Origin: Antrihabitans stalactiti
GTDB lineage: Bacteria; Actinomycetota; Actinomycetes; Mycobacteriales; Mycobacteriaceae
Length of the DNA: 64,000 bases
Direction of reading: 5' to 3'
Assembly: GCF_012932915.1 (NCBI RefSeq)
Contig: NZ_VCQU01000013.1
Span: forward strand, 109,630 to 173,629
The notes under the pieces were generated by a model, which searched no databases, was not told the origin of the DNA, and saw only the letters and a list, made by a program, of their open reading frames with translations. Below are positions 16,520-24,297 of the stretch, in pieces; positions within the stretch are counted from its first letter, which is position 1; every line of letters begins with the position of its first letter. Position numbers and translations under genes: made by a program.

Positions 16520-18073
16520 GTGGCCGCAATCTCGGGAACGTTTCGTACCGTCGGCAGGCCCGGCCTGCTGGTGGTTTCGGCAGCAGTCCTTCTCGCGATT
16601 GTGGCCCTCTTGGTTCCGTTCGGCTATGTCCTGTCGTCGTTGGTCACGACAGGTTGGTCGAACGCAGTCGACCTCATTTTCCGGCCGAGAGTCGGTGAGC
16701 TGCTGCTCAATACCGTCGGCCTGGTTGTTGTGACGGTTCCACTGTGTGTCGCGCTCGGCGTGGGCCTGGCGTGGGCGATCGAGCGGACCGACCTTCCTGG
16801 CGCGGCGTTCTGGGGCCCGCTGTTCGCGGCGCCCCTCGCCGTGCCTGCGTTCGTAAACAGCTACGCCTGGATTTCGACGATTCCGTCACTGCACGGACTG
16901 TGGTCGGGAGTGTTGGTCGCGACGCTCTCGTACTTCCCACTCGTCTACCTCCCCGCCGCGGCGACGATGCGGCGTCTCGATCCCGCCGTCGAAGAATCGG
17001 CGCGGGCACTGGGTTCGTCGGCGCTCGGGGTGTTCCTTCGCGTCGTGCTTCCGCAGTTGCGGCTGGCGATGCTGGGTGGCGGCCTGCTCATCGGGCTGCA
17101 CTTGCTCGCCGAATACGGTGCATTTCAGATGCTCCGTTTCGATACCTTCACCGTCGCGATCTTCGAGCAGTACCAATCGACTTACAACGGGTCTGCGGGC
17201 AGCATGCTGGCGAACGTGCTGGTCTTGTGTTGTCTGGTGCTGCTGATCGCCGAAGCGTCGGGCCGCGGGAGGGCGCGGTACTACCGCGTCGGCTCCGGTG
17301 CGGCGCGTCCACCCGTTCGAATTCACCTGCGCCTGAGCACTGTTCCGGTGCTGCTCGGTCTGCTGGGCGTTGCCGTTCTCGCGCTCGGGGTCCCGCTCTG
17401 GACCATCGCGCGCTGGCTGCGGATCGGCGGATCGGCCGTCTGGGATGTCCCGGCCTTCTCCGCCGCTTTAGGGCAGACTCTCGGTTTTGCAGTCGCCGGG
17501 GCGGCCATCACCACACTGCTGGCGTTCCCCGTCGCATGGGTCGCGGTCCGGTCGTCGAGCGTGTTCGCTCGGACCGTCGAGGGCGCGAACTACATCACCG
17601 CCTCATTGCCGGGAATTGTGACCGCGCTAGCTTTGGCGACCGTGACCATCCATTACGCACGACCGCTCTATCAAACGGTGGTCATGGTCGTGACGGCGTA
17701 CGTCCTCATGTTCTTGCCGCAGGCGCTGGTGAGTTTGCGGTCCGGGCTGGCGCAGGTGCCGATCGGTCTGGAGGAGGCGTCACGGTCCCTCGGTAAGGCT
17801 GGTGTTGCGACCTTCGTGCGGGTGACCGCGCGGCTCATGGCACCCTCGGCTGCTGCTGGGGCAGCGCTCGTATTCGTGGCTGTGACAACGGAGCTCACTG
17901 CAACGCTGTTGCTCGCGCCGACCGGTACGCAGACCTTGTCGACCGCTTTCTGGTCGTTCAGCTACGGTCTCGACTTTGCGGGCGCCGCACCGTACGCGCT
18001 GATCATGATCGTGCTGACCCTCCCGGTGACCTATGTGCTGTTCACCCAGTCCCGGAAGTTGGCAGCAGCATGA
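16520..18073 (+). CDS. Fe(III) ABC transporter permease (two fused permease halves)
   Basis: 517 residues from GTG 16520, two nucleotides after the stop of the binding-protein gene. About twelve hydrophobic segments form two homologous halves, each with the EAA-type loop of ABC permeases (EESARALGSSALGVF and EEASRSLGKAGVATF). This is the usual arrangement of FbpB/SfuB ferric iron permeases. The stop overlaps the ATPase start by 4 nt (ATGA). It forms the membrane channel of the importer. Confidence 0.85.
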   Translation: MAAISGTFRTVGRPGLLVVSAAVLLAIVALLVPFGYVLSSLVTTGWSNAVDLIFRPRVGELLLNTVGLVVVTVPLCVALGVGLAWAIERTDLPGAAFWGPLFAAPLAVPAFVNSYAWISTIPSLHGLWSGVLVATLSYFPLVYLPAAATMRRLDPAVEESARALGSSALGVFLRVVLPQLRLAMLGGGLLIGLHLLAEYGAFQMLRFDTFTVAIFEQYQSTYNGSAGSMLANVLVLCCLVLLIAEASGRGRARYYRVGSGAARPPVRIHLRLSTVPVLLGLLGVAVLALGVPLWTIARWLRIGGSAVWDVPAFSAALGQTLGFAVAGAAITTLLAFPVAWVAVRSSSVFARTVEGANYITASLPGIVTALALATVTIHYARPLYQTVVMVVTAYVLMFLPQALVSLRSGLAQVPIGLEEASRSLGKAGVATFVRVTARLMAPSAAAGAALVFVAVTTELTATLLLAPTGTQTLSTAFWSFSYGLDFAGAAPYALIMIVLTLPVTYVLFTQSRKLAAA

Positions 18074-19134
18074 GCGCACTCGTCGTCGCCGGGGTTTCCA
18101 AGTCGTTCGGATCTGCTCGTGTACTCGACAATGTCAGCCTCGATGTCGCGGAAGCGACGACGACCGCGGTCGTGGGATCGTCGGGCTGCGGCAAGACGAC
18201 GTTGCTACGTTTGATTGCCGGTTTCGAACTGCCCGATGCGGGGTCGGTGTCGATCGCAGGTCAGCTGGTTGCAACATCTCGCAACGCCGTCCCGCCGCAC
18301 CGCCGCAAGGTCGGGTACGTCGCTCAGGATGGTGCGCTGTTTCCGCATCTGTCGGTCGCGCAGAACATCGCCTATGGAATCAAGAGTGGAATGTTCCTGC
18401 GGCGCAAAGCAATCATTGCGCAGGTGAACAGGCTGCTGGAGATGGTCGCTCTCGATTCGTCGTATGCAGGGCGGCGTCCACACGAGCTGTCCGGTGGACA
18501 ACAGCAACGAATCGCTCTCGCTCGGGCGCTCGCACGCCAGCCTGACGTGATGTTGCTCGACGAACCCTTCAGCGCCTTGGACGCGGGCTTGCGCGCGGCG
18601 ACGCGGCGGGCTGTCGCGACGACGCTGCGCGAGGCCGGAGTGACAAGTGTGTTGGTGACACACGACCAGGAGGAGGCGTTGTCCTTCGCCGGCCAGGTGG
18701 CTGTGATGCGGGAGGGCATGTTCACCCAGGTCGACACTCCCGAGCGGATCTACTGCGAGCCCACGGACTTGTTCACTGCGGCATTCCTCGGTGATTGCGT
18801 GCTTCTGGACGCGCAGATCGACGACGGGGTTGCGAACTGTGTGCTCGGCCGAATTCCGGTGCGAGCGACCGGTGTCGGCCCGAATGGCACCTTGATGTTG
18901 CGACCCGAGCAGCTCGTCGCCGATGTGGTGTCGGATGCCGATGCTCACGGAGTCGGCATCGGCACGGTGTCGTCGGCGGAGTTCCTGGGCTCGGACGTGC
19001 TGCTCGAAATCGACCTCGCAGGCGAGAAGTCGCCGATCATGGTCAGGCAAGCGAGCGTCTCGGCCCCGCCGGTCGACACCAAAGTCCGAATCGACGTCCT
19101 GGGCTCGGGAGTCGCGTTCGCGAAGACCCCTTAG
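18070..19134 (+). CDS. Fe(III) ABC transporter ATP-binding protein
   Basis: 354 residues. The nucleotide-binding domain has Walker A GSSGCGKTT, a Q-loop (YVAQDG), signature LSGGQQQR, Walker B VMLLDEPFSALD and the switch His (VTHDQEE). A TOBE-like C-terminal domain (about 235-350) follows, as in FbpC/PotA-type ATPases. It energises the permease encoded just upstream. Its stop shares TTAG (19131-19134) with the stop of the convergent MarR gene. Confidence 0.9.
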   Translation: MSALVVAGVSKSFGSARVLDNVSLDVAEATTTAVVGSSGCGKTTLLRLIAGFELPDAGSVSIAGQLVATSRNAVPPHRRKVGYVAQDGALFPHLSVAQNIAYGIKSGMFLRRKAIIAQVNRLLEMVALDSSYAGRRPHELSGGQQQRIALARALARQPDVMLLDEPFSALDAGLRAATRRAVATTLREAGVTSVLVTHDQEEALSFAGQVAVMREGMFTQVDTPERIYCEPTDLFTAAFLGDCVLLDAQIDDGVANCVLGRIPVRATGVGPNGTLMLRPEQLVADVVSDADAHGVGIGTVSSAEFLGSDVLLEIDLAGEKSPIMVRQASVSAPPVDTKVRIDVLGSGVAFAKTP

Positions 19135-19598
19135 GTCGCGCGGACCTGCGGCAAACGCCCACCGTGCGTTGCGAGCAGCACCGTCACCAGGTTCTCGCGC
19201 ATGCCCTCTATCTGTGCACCGCCGACGATGGTTGCCCACTCGCTCTCGAGTTCGGCGTAGATCTGCTCCACGTCGTCGAGCAGCTGCGCACCGCGAACGG
19301 TGAGCGTGACGATCTTTGCGCGTTGATCGTCAGGGTGCGGACTGCGCGAGACGTAGTCTGCCTCGACCATCGCGTCGACGATCTTCGATGCGGCCTGCTT
19401 CGAAATACCCAGGAGCGCCGCGACTTCCGAAGACTGAATGCCCGCCTCGCGCGCGGCGAGCAGGACGAAGCCGAACGTCGGCTTGACGTCGTGCCATCCG
19501 CGCGCGGCCAATCGTTCGTGCAGTCCGTCGATCAGCGTGCGGAACGCAATCGCGAACAATCGAGCCAAGGGTGGCGATTCGTCGGTCACAGCGCCCAT
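19131..19598 (-). CDS. MarR-family transcriptional regulator
   Basis: 155 residues from the ATG at 19598 (MGAVTDESPPLARL). A winged helix spans about residues 30-105: SSEVAALLGISKQAASKIV contains the recognition helix and RSPHPDDQRAK the wing. It starts inside the last codons of the cupin gene (13-nt overlap), so the two genes form an operon behind the palindrome at 19977-19991. It probably represses that operon; the ligand may relate to whatever the cupin acts on. The end overlaps the stop of the convergent iron ATPase gene. Confidence 0.85.
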   Translation of the reverse strand: MGAVTDESPPLARLFAIAFRTLIDGLHERLAARGWHDVKPTFGFVLLAAREAGIQSSEVAALLGISKQAASKIVDAMVEADYVSRSPHPDDQRAKIVTLTVRGAQLLDDVEQIYAELESEWATIVGGAQIEGMRENLVTVLLATHGGRLPQVRAT

Positions 19599-19960
19599 GG
19601 TGGCGTGAAGGGCTCGCCGTCGGTGAGGATGCCCTGTCCGCCGACGGGCAAGCAGCACAGCGCCCGCAGCGGTTCGGCACCAGCCGCGGTGATCGAGAAG
19701 TCCACCTGTGATGGCACGGCGATTGCATCGCCGGCCTGCGCTATGGACGTCGCGCCGTCGAGGTAGACCGACGCCTGGCCCGACAGGACAACGAAGACTT
19801 CCTCCCGCGTCAGCCGATGCGGCGTTGCGGGTGTCCCCGGTGCGATCTCGACCTGCCAGACGCTGGTGTCGGTCGACCCTCGGCTCGGTGTCGCGAGTGA
19901 CGTGAAGCGAGTTCCGTTCAGCTCGTGGGTGTGTTGTTGCGGTGCGGGAATGACCGGCAT
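19586..19960 (-). CDS. cupin-domain protein
   Basis: 124 residues from the ATG at 19960, which has GGAGG 5 nt upstream. The small single-domain cupin shows HTHELNG, then PGTPATPHRLTREEVFVVLSG (motif 1 with His and Glu) and GDAIAVPSQVDF (motif 2 region). The C-terminus contains CCLPVGGQG. It may bind a metal or a small ligand, acting as an enzyme or as a sensor. Cotranscribed with the MarR regulator and preceded by a 15-nt inverted repeat. Confidence 0.75.
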   Translation of the reverse strand: MPVIPAPQQHTHELNGTRFTSLATPSRGSTDTSVWQVEIAPGTPATPHRLTREEVFVVLSGQASVYLDGATSIAQAGDAIAVPSQVDFSITAAGAEPLRALCCLPVGGQGILTDGEPFTPPWAL

Positions 19961-19976
19961 TGTTCCTCCGTAAGTA

Positions 19977-19991
19977 GTCAACTTAGTTGAC
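19977..19991. promoter_or_regulatory. palindromic operator of the cupin-marR operon
   Basis: GTCAACTTAGTTGAC has perfect 6-nt arms (GTCAAC/GTTGAC) around TTA and lies 17 nt upstream of the cupin start codon at 19960. Position and size fit autoregulation by the MarR protein of the operon. Confidence 0.6.
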
Positions 19992-20056
19992 CATATCACT
20001 CGAAGGCGATGGCATCAATGTCGATTTCACTCGATCTGACCGGTTGAATGACGCAT

Positions 20057-21190
20057 TCATGCGAAGGCGCGGGTGATGTCGGCGGACGTGAGGCCGAAGT
20101 CGTCGAGGGTGTATTGGTGCGCAGGCTTCCGCCCGCCGGACCGACTTTCTGCGTGCATTTCTGCCATCGCCGATGATGCGGAGTCGGTAAGCGGCAAATC
20201 GAAGTGCGAGTAGATCGATGACACGGTCCCCTGTGGGTCCTGGACGAAGTCGCGGTATTCAACATCGATGAATTGCTCAGCGGGATAACGCTTTCGGGCT
20301 TCGGTGAACGAATGCAGACCGCGGCTCCACAGGTCGAGCTGGCTACGACCGATCACGTCACCGGTGAAGTGGTCGGACCAGCCTGCGGTCGCGTGGGCTG
20401 CGAGGCTGCATGCCGAGGCCATCGCGGTCTCGGTCGCGCGATGCGTCTGGATGACGAGCGCGTCTGGGTAGACCTCCATCAATGCGTCGAGCGCGAAGAG
20501 GTGGCTGGGGTTCTTCAGCACCCACCGGCGATCACGGTCTCCGAGTCCGATGAGCTGCAAATTCTGCTTGTGTCGCGCGTACGCATCGGTCCAGCTCTGC
20601 CCGGCGAGCCAGGCCGAGTAGGTCGGTAGATACGCGAGGCATTCGTACGAGATCGATTTCGCCGATTGGCGAAGCAACTGCCAGCATTCCTCCACCTCCG
20701 ATGCCGACATGTAGTGCACGCCCATGAATTCCGGGTTGTCGATGTGATGGCGAGTGAAGGCGTCGTCGAGCCGCCGAAACACCGGATTGTCGTTCCAGCT
20801 GTCGCGCGGTGGTCGCGGTTGGGGAAATTCGGTCAGCCACATCTCGAGCCCTTGATGCGACGGGTCGGCAGTGAGCAGCCGGTGCAGTGCGGTAGTGCCT
20901 GTCCTGGGCAGCCCGGTTACGAAGATCGGCCGCTCTATACGGACGGCCGCCGACTCCGGATGCTGCGCAAATCCCACTTCGCTGAGCGACCGTGCAACCA
21001 GTGCGCCGCGGAGAAACGACCGAGCGACCTTGCGGCCCAACGGAGTCAGCTGTGCGTCGCGTTCATACGACTCCAGCAGGACCGTCAACCCTTCGAGGTA
21101 GGAGGGGTTGCCGAAGTCGGTCAGCCCGGTGATCTTCGTCGCCGATGCGTGCAAATCCTCGATCGTGCCGACGTTATCGCGGTCGGTCAT
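20057..21190 (-). CDS. PAPS-dependent sulfotransferase-family protein
   Basis: 377 residues. The 5'-phosphosulfate binding loop TGLPRTGTT lies near residue 92, and THRATETAMASACSLA with LKNPSH upstream fits the 3'-phosphate binding region of the family, as in the mycobacterial sulfotransferase-like proteins (relatives of Rv3529c, from memory). It starts 3 nt after the DUF1214 gene ends, so they are an operon. The divergent operon makes and clears PAPS-pathway nucleotides, which fits use of PAPS as donor. The acceptor is unknown; a sterol- or lipid-derived molecule is suggested by the KstR-type box in the shared control region. Confidence 0.8.
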   Translation of the reverse strand: MTDRDNVGTIEDLHASATKITGLTDFGNPSYLEGLTVLLESYERDAQLTPLGRKVARSFLRGALVARSLSEVGFAQHPESAAVRIERPIFVTGLPRTGTTALHRLLTADPSHQGLEMWLTEFPQPRPPRDSWNDNPVFRRLDDAFTRHHIDNPEFMGVHYMSASEVEECWQLLRQSAKSISYECLAYLPTYSAWLAGQSWTDAYARHKQNLQLIGLGDRDRRWVLKNPSHLFALDALMEVYPDALVIQTHRATETAMASACSLAAHATAGWSDHFTGDVIGRSQLDLWSRGLHSFTEARKRYPAEQFIDVEYRDFVQDPQGTVSSIYSHFDLPLTDSASSAMAEMHAESRSGGRKPAHQYTLDDFGLTSADITRAFA

Positions 21191-21193
21191 ACC

Positions 21194-22363
21194 TCACCCC
21201 AGCATCCGGTTGGCGATCGCCGACTGACGTTCGGCGATGCGTCGACGGAAGTCGTCCGCCGCGATCGTGTTCTGTTCGAAGTAGGGCAATGCGGCTGCGA
21301 CGGAGTCGAAGTCGACGACCTCGACGGTTGGTCCGTCGGCGGGTGTGAGCTCACGGTCGACCCGTTGCCAGCGGAATTGCACGTAACCCCGTGCGTGCCC
21401 GACCGTTTCGATCCAGTTGGTGACGCCCGGATTGCGCTCGGACACGACGATCCTGATATTGCCGTCCGGATCGACCTGAGACTGGTTGGCATTCAACGAC
21501 GTTTGGTGGTTGATGTAGTCGAGCGAGATGTACCACATGCTGCCGAGCTGAAAACCTTGATAGGGGACATCGGCTTTCGGCACGGTGATGACGAGGGCTT
21601 GGTCGTCGCGGAGTTCGTAATGCCCCGCCGAGGAATACTGAGTCGCCAAACCTCCTGGCGTCAAACGGGGTTCGGTCATCGTATTGACCGGCAACTTCAG
21701 GTAGAACCACTCGGGAAACTGCAACCAGGTCTGGACCCGCGCGACCAATCCCTTTCCGGCGCGCGCGAACCGCCTGTCGACGGAGTCGGGCGTGAGCGCG
21801 GCAGGGGCCGATCCCCGCGCATTCGACTGGGCGATCGCGATCGTGCCGCGCGTCTGGCTCCAATCGCTGTAGACCTCGCGGACCACGAGTTGGACCGATC
21901 CCGGTGGGAGTGTGAAGTAGTCGCGTCGGTCGCCCGCCGGCTCGGGACCGAACGTGATCTCGAACGTTCCGTCGGGTGCGATGGTGAACGCGCGGTCGTC
22001 GAACGCGGTGACGCTGCCGGGAACTGTAGTGGCGGTGTAGCTGCCGTTGAGAATCTGGAAACTGAGGTCCGCGGTGGTGCCGCGCCGACCGGTGACGACG
22101 TACTCGGCGTCGTCGCTGATCCGCGCGCCGAAGTACAGGGTGTCGGGATTGTCGAGGCCCATCTTGGTGAACGGCCCGGTGCCGCTGATGAAGGTCGGGT
22201 GCCCCTTCTCGGTTGCCCACGCCTGATGCAACGTCGCGAGAATCCCGCCTGCCAGATATTGGTAGCCCTCCAGCAAGTCCTGTTCGGTGCGAATGTGCGG
22301 CGCCGCCTCGATCAGCTTCTCGGCTTCGGCGATGGCTGCGGTGAGGGATTCGGTCGGACTCAT
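21194..22363 (-). CDS. DUF1214-domain protein
   Basis: 389 residues, no signal peptide. N-terminal helices (about 5-45) are followed by a beta-rich region with FTKMGLDNPDTLYFGARI and a C-terminal DUF1214 domain (about 230-345) with YQGFQLGSMWYISLDY and VSERNPGVTNW. Similar proteins sit beside sulfotransferase genes in the cholesterol-linked region of M. tuberculosis (around Rv3531c, from memory). The start at 22363 lies 60 nt from the KstR-type box and 26 nt from a second palindrome. Biochemical role unknown. Confidence 0.75.
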   Translation of the reverse strand: MSPTESLTAAIAEAEKLIEAAPHIRTEQDLLEGYQYLAGGILATLHQAWATEKGHPTFISGTGPFTKMGLDNPDTLYFGARISDDAEYVVTGRRGTTADLSFQILNGSYTATTVPGSVTAFDDRAFTIAPDGTFEITFGPEPAGDRRDYFTLPPGSVQLVVREVYSDWSQTRGTIAIAQSNARGSAPAALTPDSVDRRFARAGKGLVARVQTWLQFPEWFYLKLPVNTMTEPRLTPGGLATQYSSAGHYELRDDQALVITVPKADVPYQGFQLGSMWYISLDYINHQTSLNANQSQVDPDGNIRIVVSERNPGVTNWIETVGHARGYVQFRWQRVDRELTPADGPTVEVVDFDSVAAALPYFEQNTIAADDFRRRIAERQSAIANRMLG

Positions 22364-22388
22364 ATGCTCCTCGGCTCTGGTCCAAATA

Positions 22389-22405
22389 TGTACCGACGTG
22401 GTACA
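22389..22405. promoter_or_regulatory. perfect inverted repeat, candidate IclR operator
   Basis: TGTACCGACGTGGTACA consists of exact 6-nt arms (TGTACC/GGTACA) separated by 5 nt. It lies between the divergent DUF1214 (22363) and IclR (22448) starts. It is a candidate binding site for the neighbouring IclR regulator. Confidence 0.5.
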
Positions 22406-22422
22406 ACTTTCTGTAGCGAGAC

Positions 22423-22436
22423 TAGAACGTGTTCTA
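22423..22436. promoter_or_regulatory. KstR-type box
   Basis: TAGAACGTGTTCTA matches every fixed position of the published KstR consensus TnnAACnnGTTnnA, the operator of the mycobacterial/rhodococcal cholesterol-catabolism repressor. It lies 60 nt upstream of the DUF1214 start and directly abuts the ribosome binding site (AAGGAG) of the IclR gene, so KstR could control both directions. Confidence 0.6.
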
Positions 22437-22447
22437 AGGAGTGGTCA

Positions 22448-23389
22448 ATGCCGGGTTCTGAAGAAGCCCTCGCGACGTCCGACGGCGCGGCGAGGCGGTC
22501 GCCGCCGACCGAACGCGTCGTGCAAGTGCTCGACTTTCTCGTCGACCACCGCGACCGCCGCTACGGACTGTCGGAACTGGCTCGCGAACTCGACATAAGC
22601 AAGCCGACCTGCCTGGGCATCGTGACCGCCTTGGTGGACGCGGACTACCTCACGCGTGACGCCGTCGCGAAGTCGTACGGGCTCGGTCCGGCGCTGATCA
22701 CCGCAGGTCGGGCCGCCCAGGAGGGGCTGGCGACCGGTCCGATTCCGCGGCGCCATCTCGAGCAACTCAGCGATCGGTTCGTCACGACCTGTACCGCGTC
22801 CGCGGTGATCGCGGATCGCATCACCATCCTCGAACTGACCGCGCCGGACGGCATGGTGCCGACCGCGAAGGTCGGGCAGGTGTACCCGTTCGCGCCGCCC
22901 GTCGGCCTGATGTACGTGCTGTGGAATGGCGACGATGCGCTCGAATCGTGGCTCGCGCGAGAGCCTGCGCTACCGACCCGCCTCGACCGGTCGCGACTGC
23001 GCAGAGTGGTCGACCACTGCCGAAGTACGGGCTATCTCGTGGAGACGCTCACCGATATGGGCCGTCGACTCCACAACGCCATGGCAGGCGTCGATGCACG
23101 CGACCTGCCGCCAGAATTGCGAGAAGTGTTGGGAGAGATGGTGAGTAGCCTCGGCGAGCGGGTGTATCTGGAAGGCGACGACGATGGCTCCCACCCGGTC
23201 AGCCTTATCGCAGCACCGACATACGACGCGGACGGCAAGCAGGCGCTGGTACTGACCCTCTACGTCGGATCGTCCATCGATCAGCGCGAGATCACGCGTC
23301 GCGGACGCGCACTGGTCGAGACCGCGGACGAGATCACCGCCGCTGCCGGTGGTCGCAAGCCTCCGCCGGTCCGGGGGATCGTGCGATGA
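22448..23389 (+). CDS. IclR-family transcriptional regulator
   Basis: 313 residues; ATG at 22448 with AAGGAG 7 nt upstream. The N-terminal winged helix (about 20-85) includes ERVVQVLDFLVDH and LSELARELDISKPTCL, and the C-terminal effector domain (about 100-280) has the GAF-like IclR pattern (VGQVYPFAPPVG). The stop overlaps the cysD start (ATGA), so regulator and sulfate-activation genes are one operon. It probably responds to a small aromatic, acyl or sulfur metabolite and controls this locus. A 907-codon open frame running antisense through the upstream genes into this one is not the gene. Confidence 0.85.
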   Translation: MPGSEEALATSDGAARRSPPTERVVQVLDFLVDHRDRRYGLSELARELDISKPTCLGIVTALVDADYLTRDAVAKSYGLGPALITAGRAAQEGLATGPIPRRHLEQLSDRFVTTCTASAVIADRITILELTAPDGMVPTAKVGQVYPFAPPVGLMYVLWNGDDALESWLAREPALPTRLDRSRLRRVVDHCRSTGYLVETLTDMGRRLHNAMAGVDARDLPPELREVLGEMVSSLGERVYLEGDDDGSHPVSLIAAPTYDADGKQALVLTLYVGSSIDQREITRRGRALVETADEITAAAGGRKPPPVRGIVR

Positions 23390-24297
23390 GCGTCGTCTAC
23401 GAGCTGTCGGACCTGCGGGCGCTGGAAGCCGAATCGGTCCACATCTTTCGCGAGGTCGCAGCGCAGTTCGAGCACCCCGTGCTGCTCTTCTCCGGCGGCA
23501 AGGATTCGGTCGTCATGCTGCATCTCGCCGCGAAGGCGTTCTGGCCGGCGGCGATCCCGTTCGCGGTGATGCACATCGACACCGGGCACAACTTCGACGA
23601 GGTGCTCGAGTTTCGCGATCGGGTCGTGGCGCAGCGCGGTCTGCGCTTGGTCGTCTCCAGCGTGCAGGACGACATCGACGCAGGACGCGTGACCGAGGAA
23701 TCCGGTGCGCGGGCGAGCCGAAATCGCTTGCAGACCACCGCATTGCTCCGCGGTATCAGCGACAACGGCTTCGACGCGGTCTTCGGCGGAGCGCGCCGCG
23801 ACGAGGAGAAGGCCCGGGCGAAGGAGCGCGTGTTCAGTTTCCGTGACGAGTTCGGTGCCTGGGATCCACGCGCGCAGCGACCCGAACTGTGGAGCCTGTA
23901 CAACGGTCGCCATCGCAAGGGCGAGCACATCCGCGTGTTCCCGCTGTCGAACTGGACCGAACTCGACATCTGGCAGTACATCCACGAAGAGCAGATCGAA
24001 CTGCCGTCGATTTACTACGCGCACCGCAGGATGGTCGTGCCGCGCGACGGAATGTTGCTGGCGCACACCCGGTTCCTGACGCTGCTGCCCGACGACGTGC
24101 CGCACGATGCGATGGTCCGATTCCGCACGGTCGGGGATGCGACCTGCACGGGCTGCGTCGAATCTACGGCGACTACGACGGCTGCGGTCGTCGCCGAAGT
24201 TGCTGCCAGCCGCGTCACCGAACGTGGCGCCACCCGTGCAGACGATCGAATCTCGGAGGCAGGCATGGAAGATCGCAAGAAGGAGGGCTACTTCTGA
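23386..24297 (+). CDS. cysD: sulfate adenylyltransferase small subunit
   Basis: 303 residues. The PP-loop SGGKDSVVML near residue 37 binds ATP, and the conserved GGARRDEEKARAKER and FPLSNWTELDIWQYI segments plus the C-terminal CTGC and MEDRKKEGYF tail are those of CysD. With the CysN GTPase it makes adenosine 5'-phosphosulfate from ATP and sulfate. It is coupled to the upstream IclR gene (ATGA) and to cysN (TGATG at 24295-24299). Confidence 0.95.
   Translation: MSVVYELSDLRALEAESVHIFREVAAQFEHPVLLFSGGKDSVVMLHLAAKAFWPAAIPFAVMHIDTGHNFDEVLEFRDRVVAQRGLRLVVSSVQDDIDAGRVTEESGARASRNRLQTTALLRGISDNGFDAVFGGARRDEEKARAKERVFSFRDEFGAWDPRAQRPELWSLYNGRHRKGEHIRVFPLSNWTELDIWQYIHEEQIELPSIYYAHRRMVVPRDGMLLAHTRFLTLLPDDVPHDAMVRFRTVGDATCTGCVESTATTTAAVVAEVAASRVTERGATRADDRISEAGMEDRKKEGYF

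Noticed and set aside
20666..22447. Very long plus-strand open frame continuing into the IclR gene
   Set aside because: It lies antisense to the sulfotransferase and DUF1214 genes, which have recognisable domains; the frame is open because of codon bias at high GC. The real IclR gene starts at 22448 with its own ribosome binding site.
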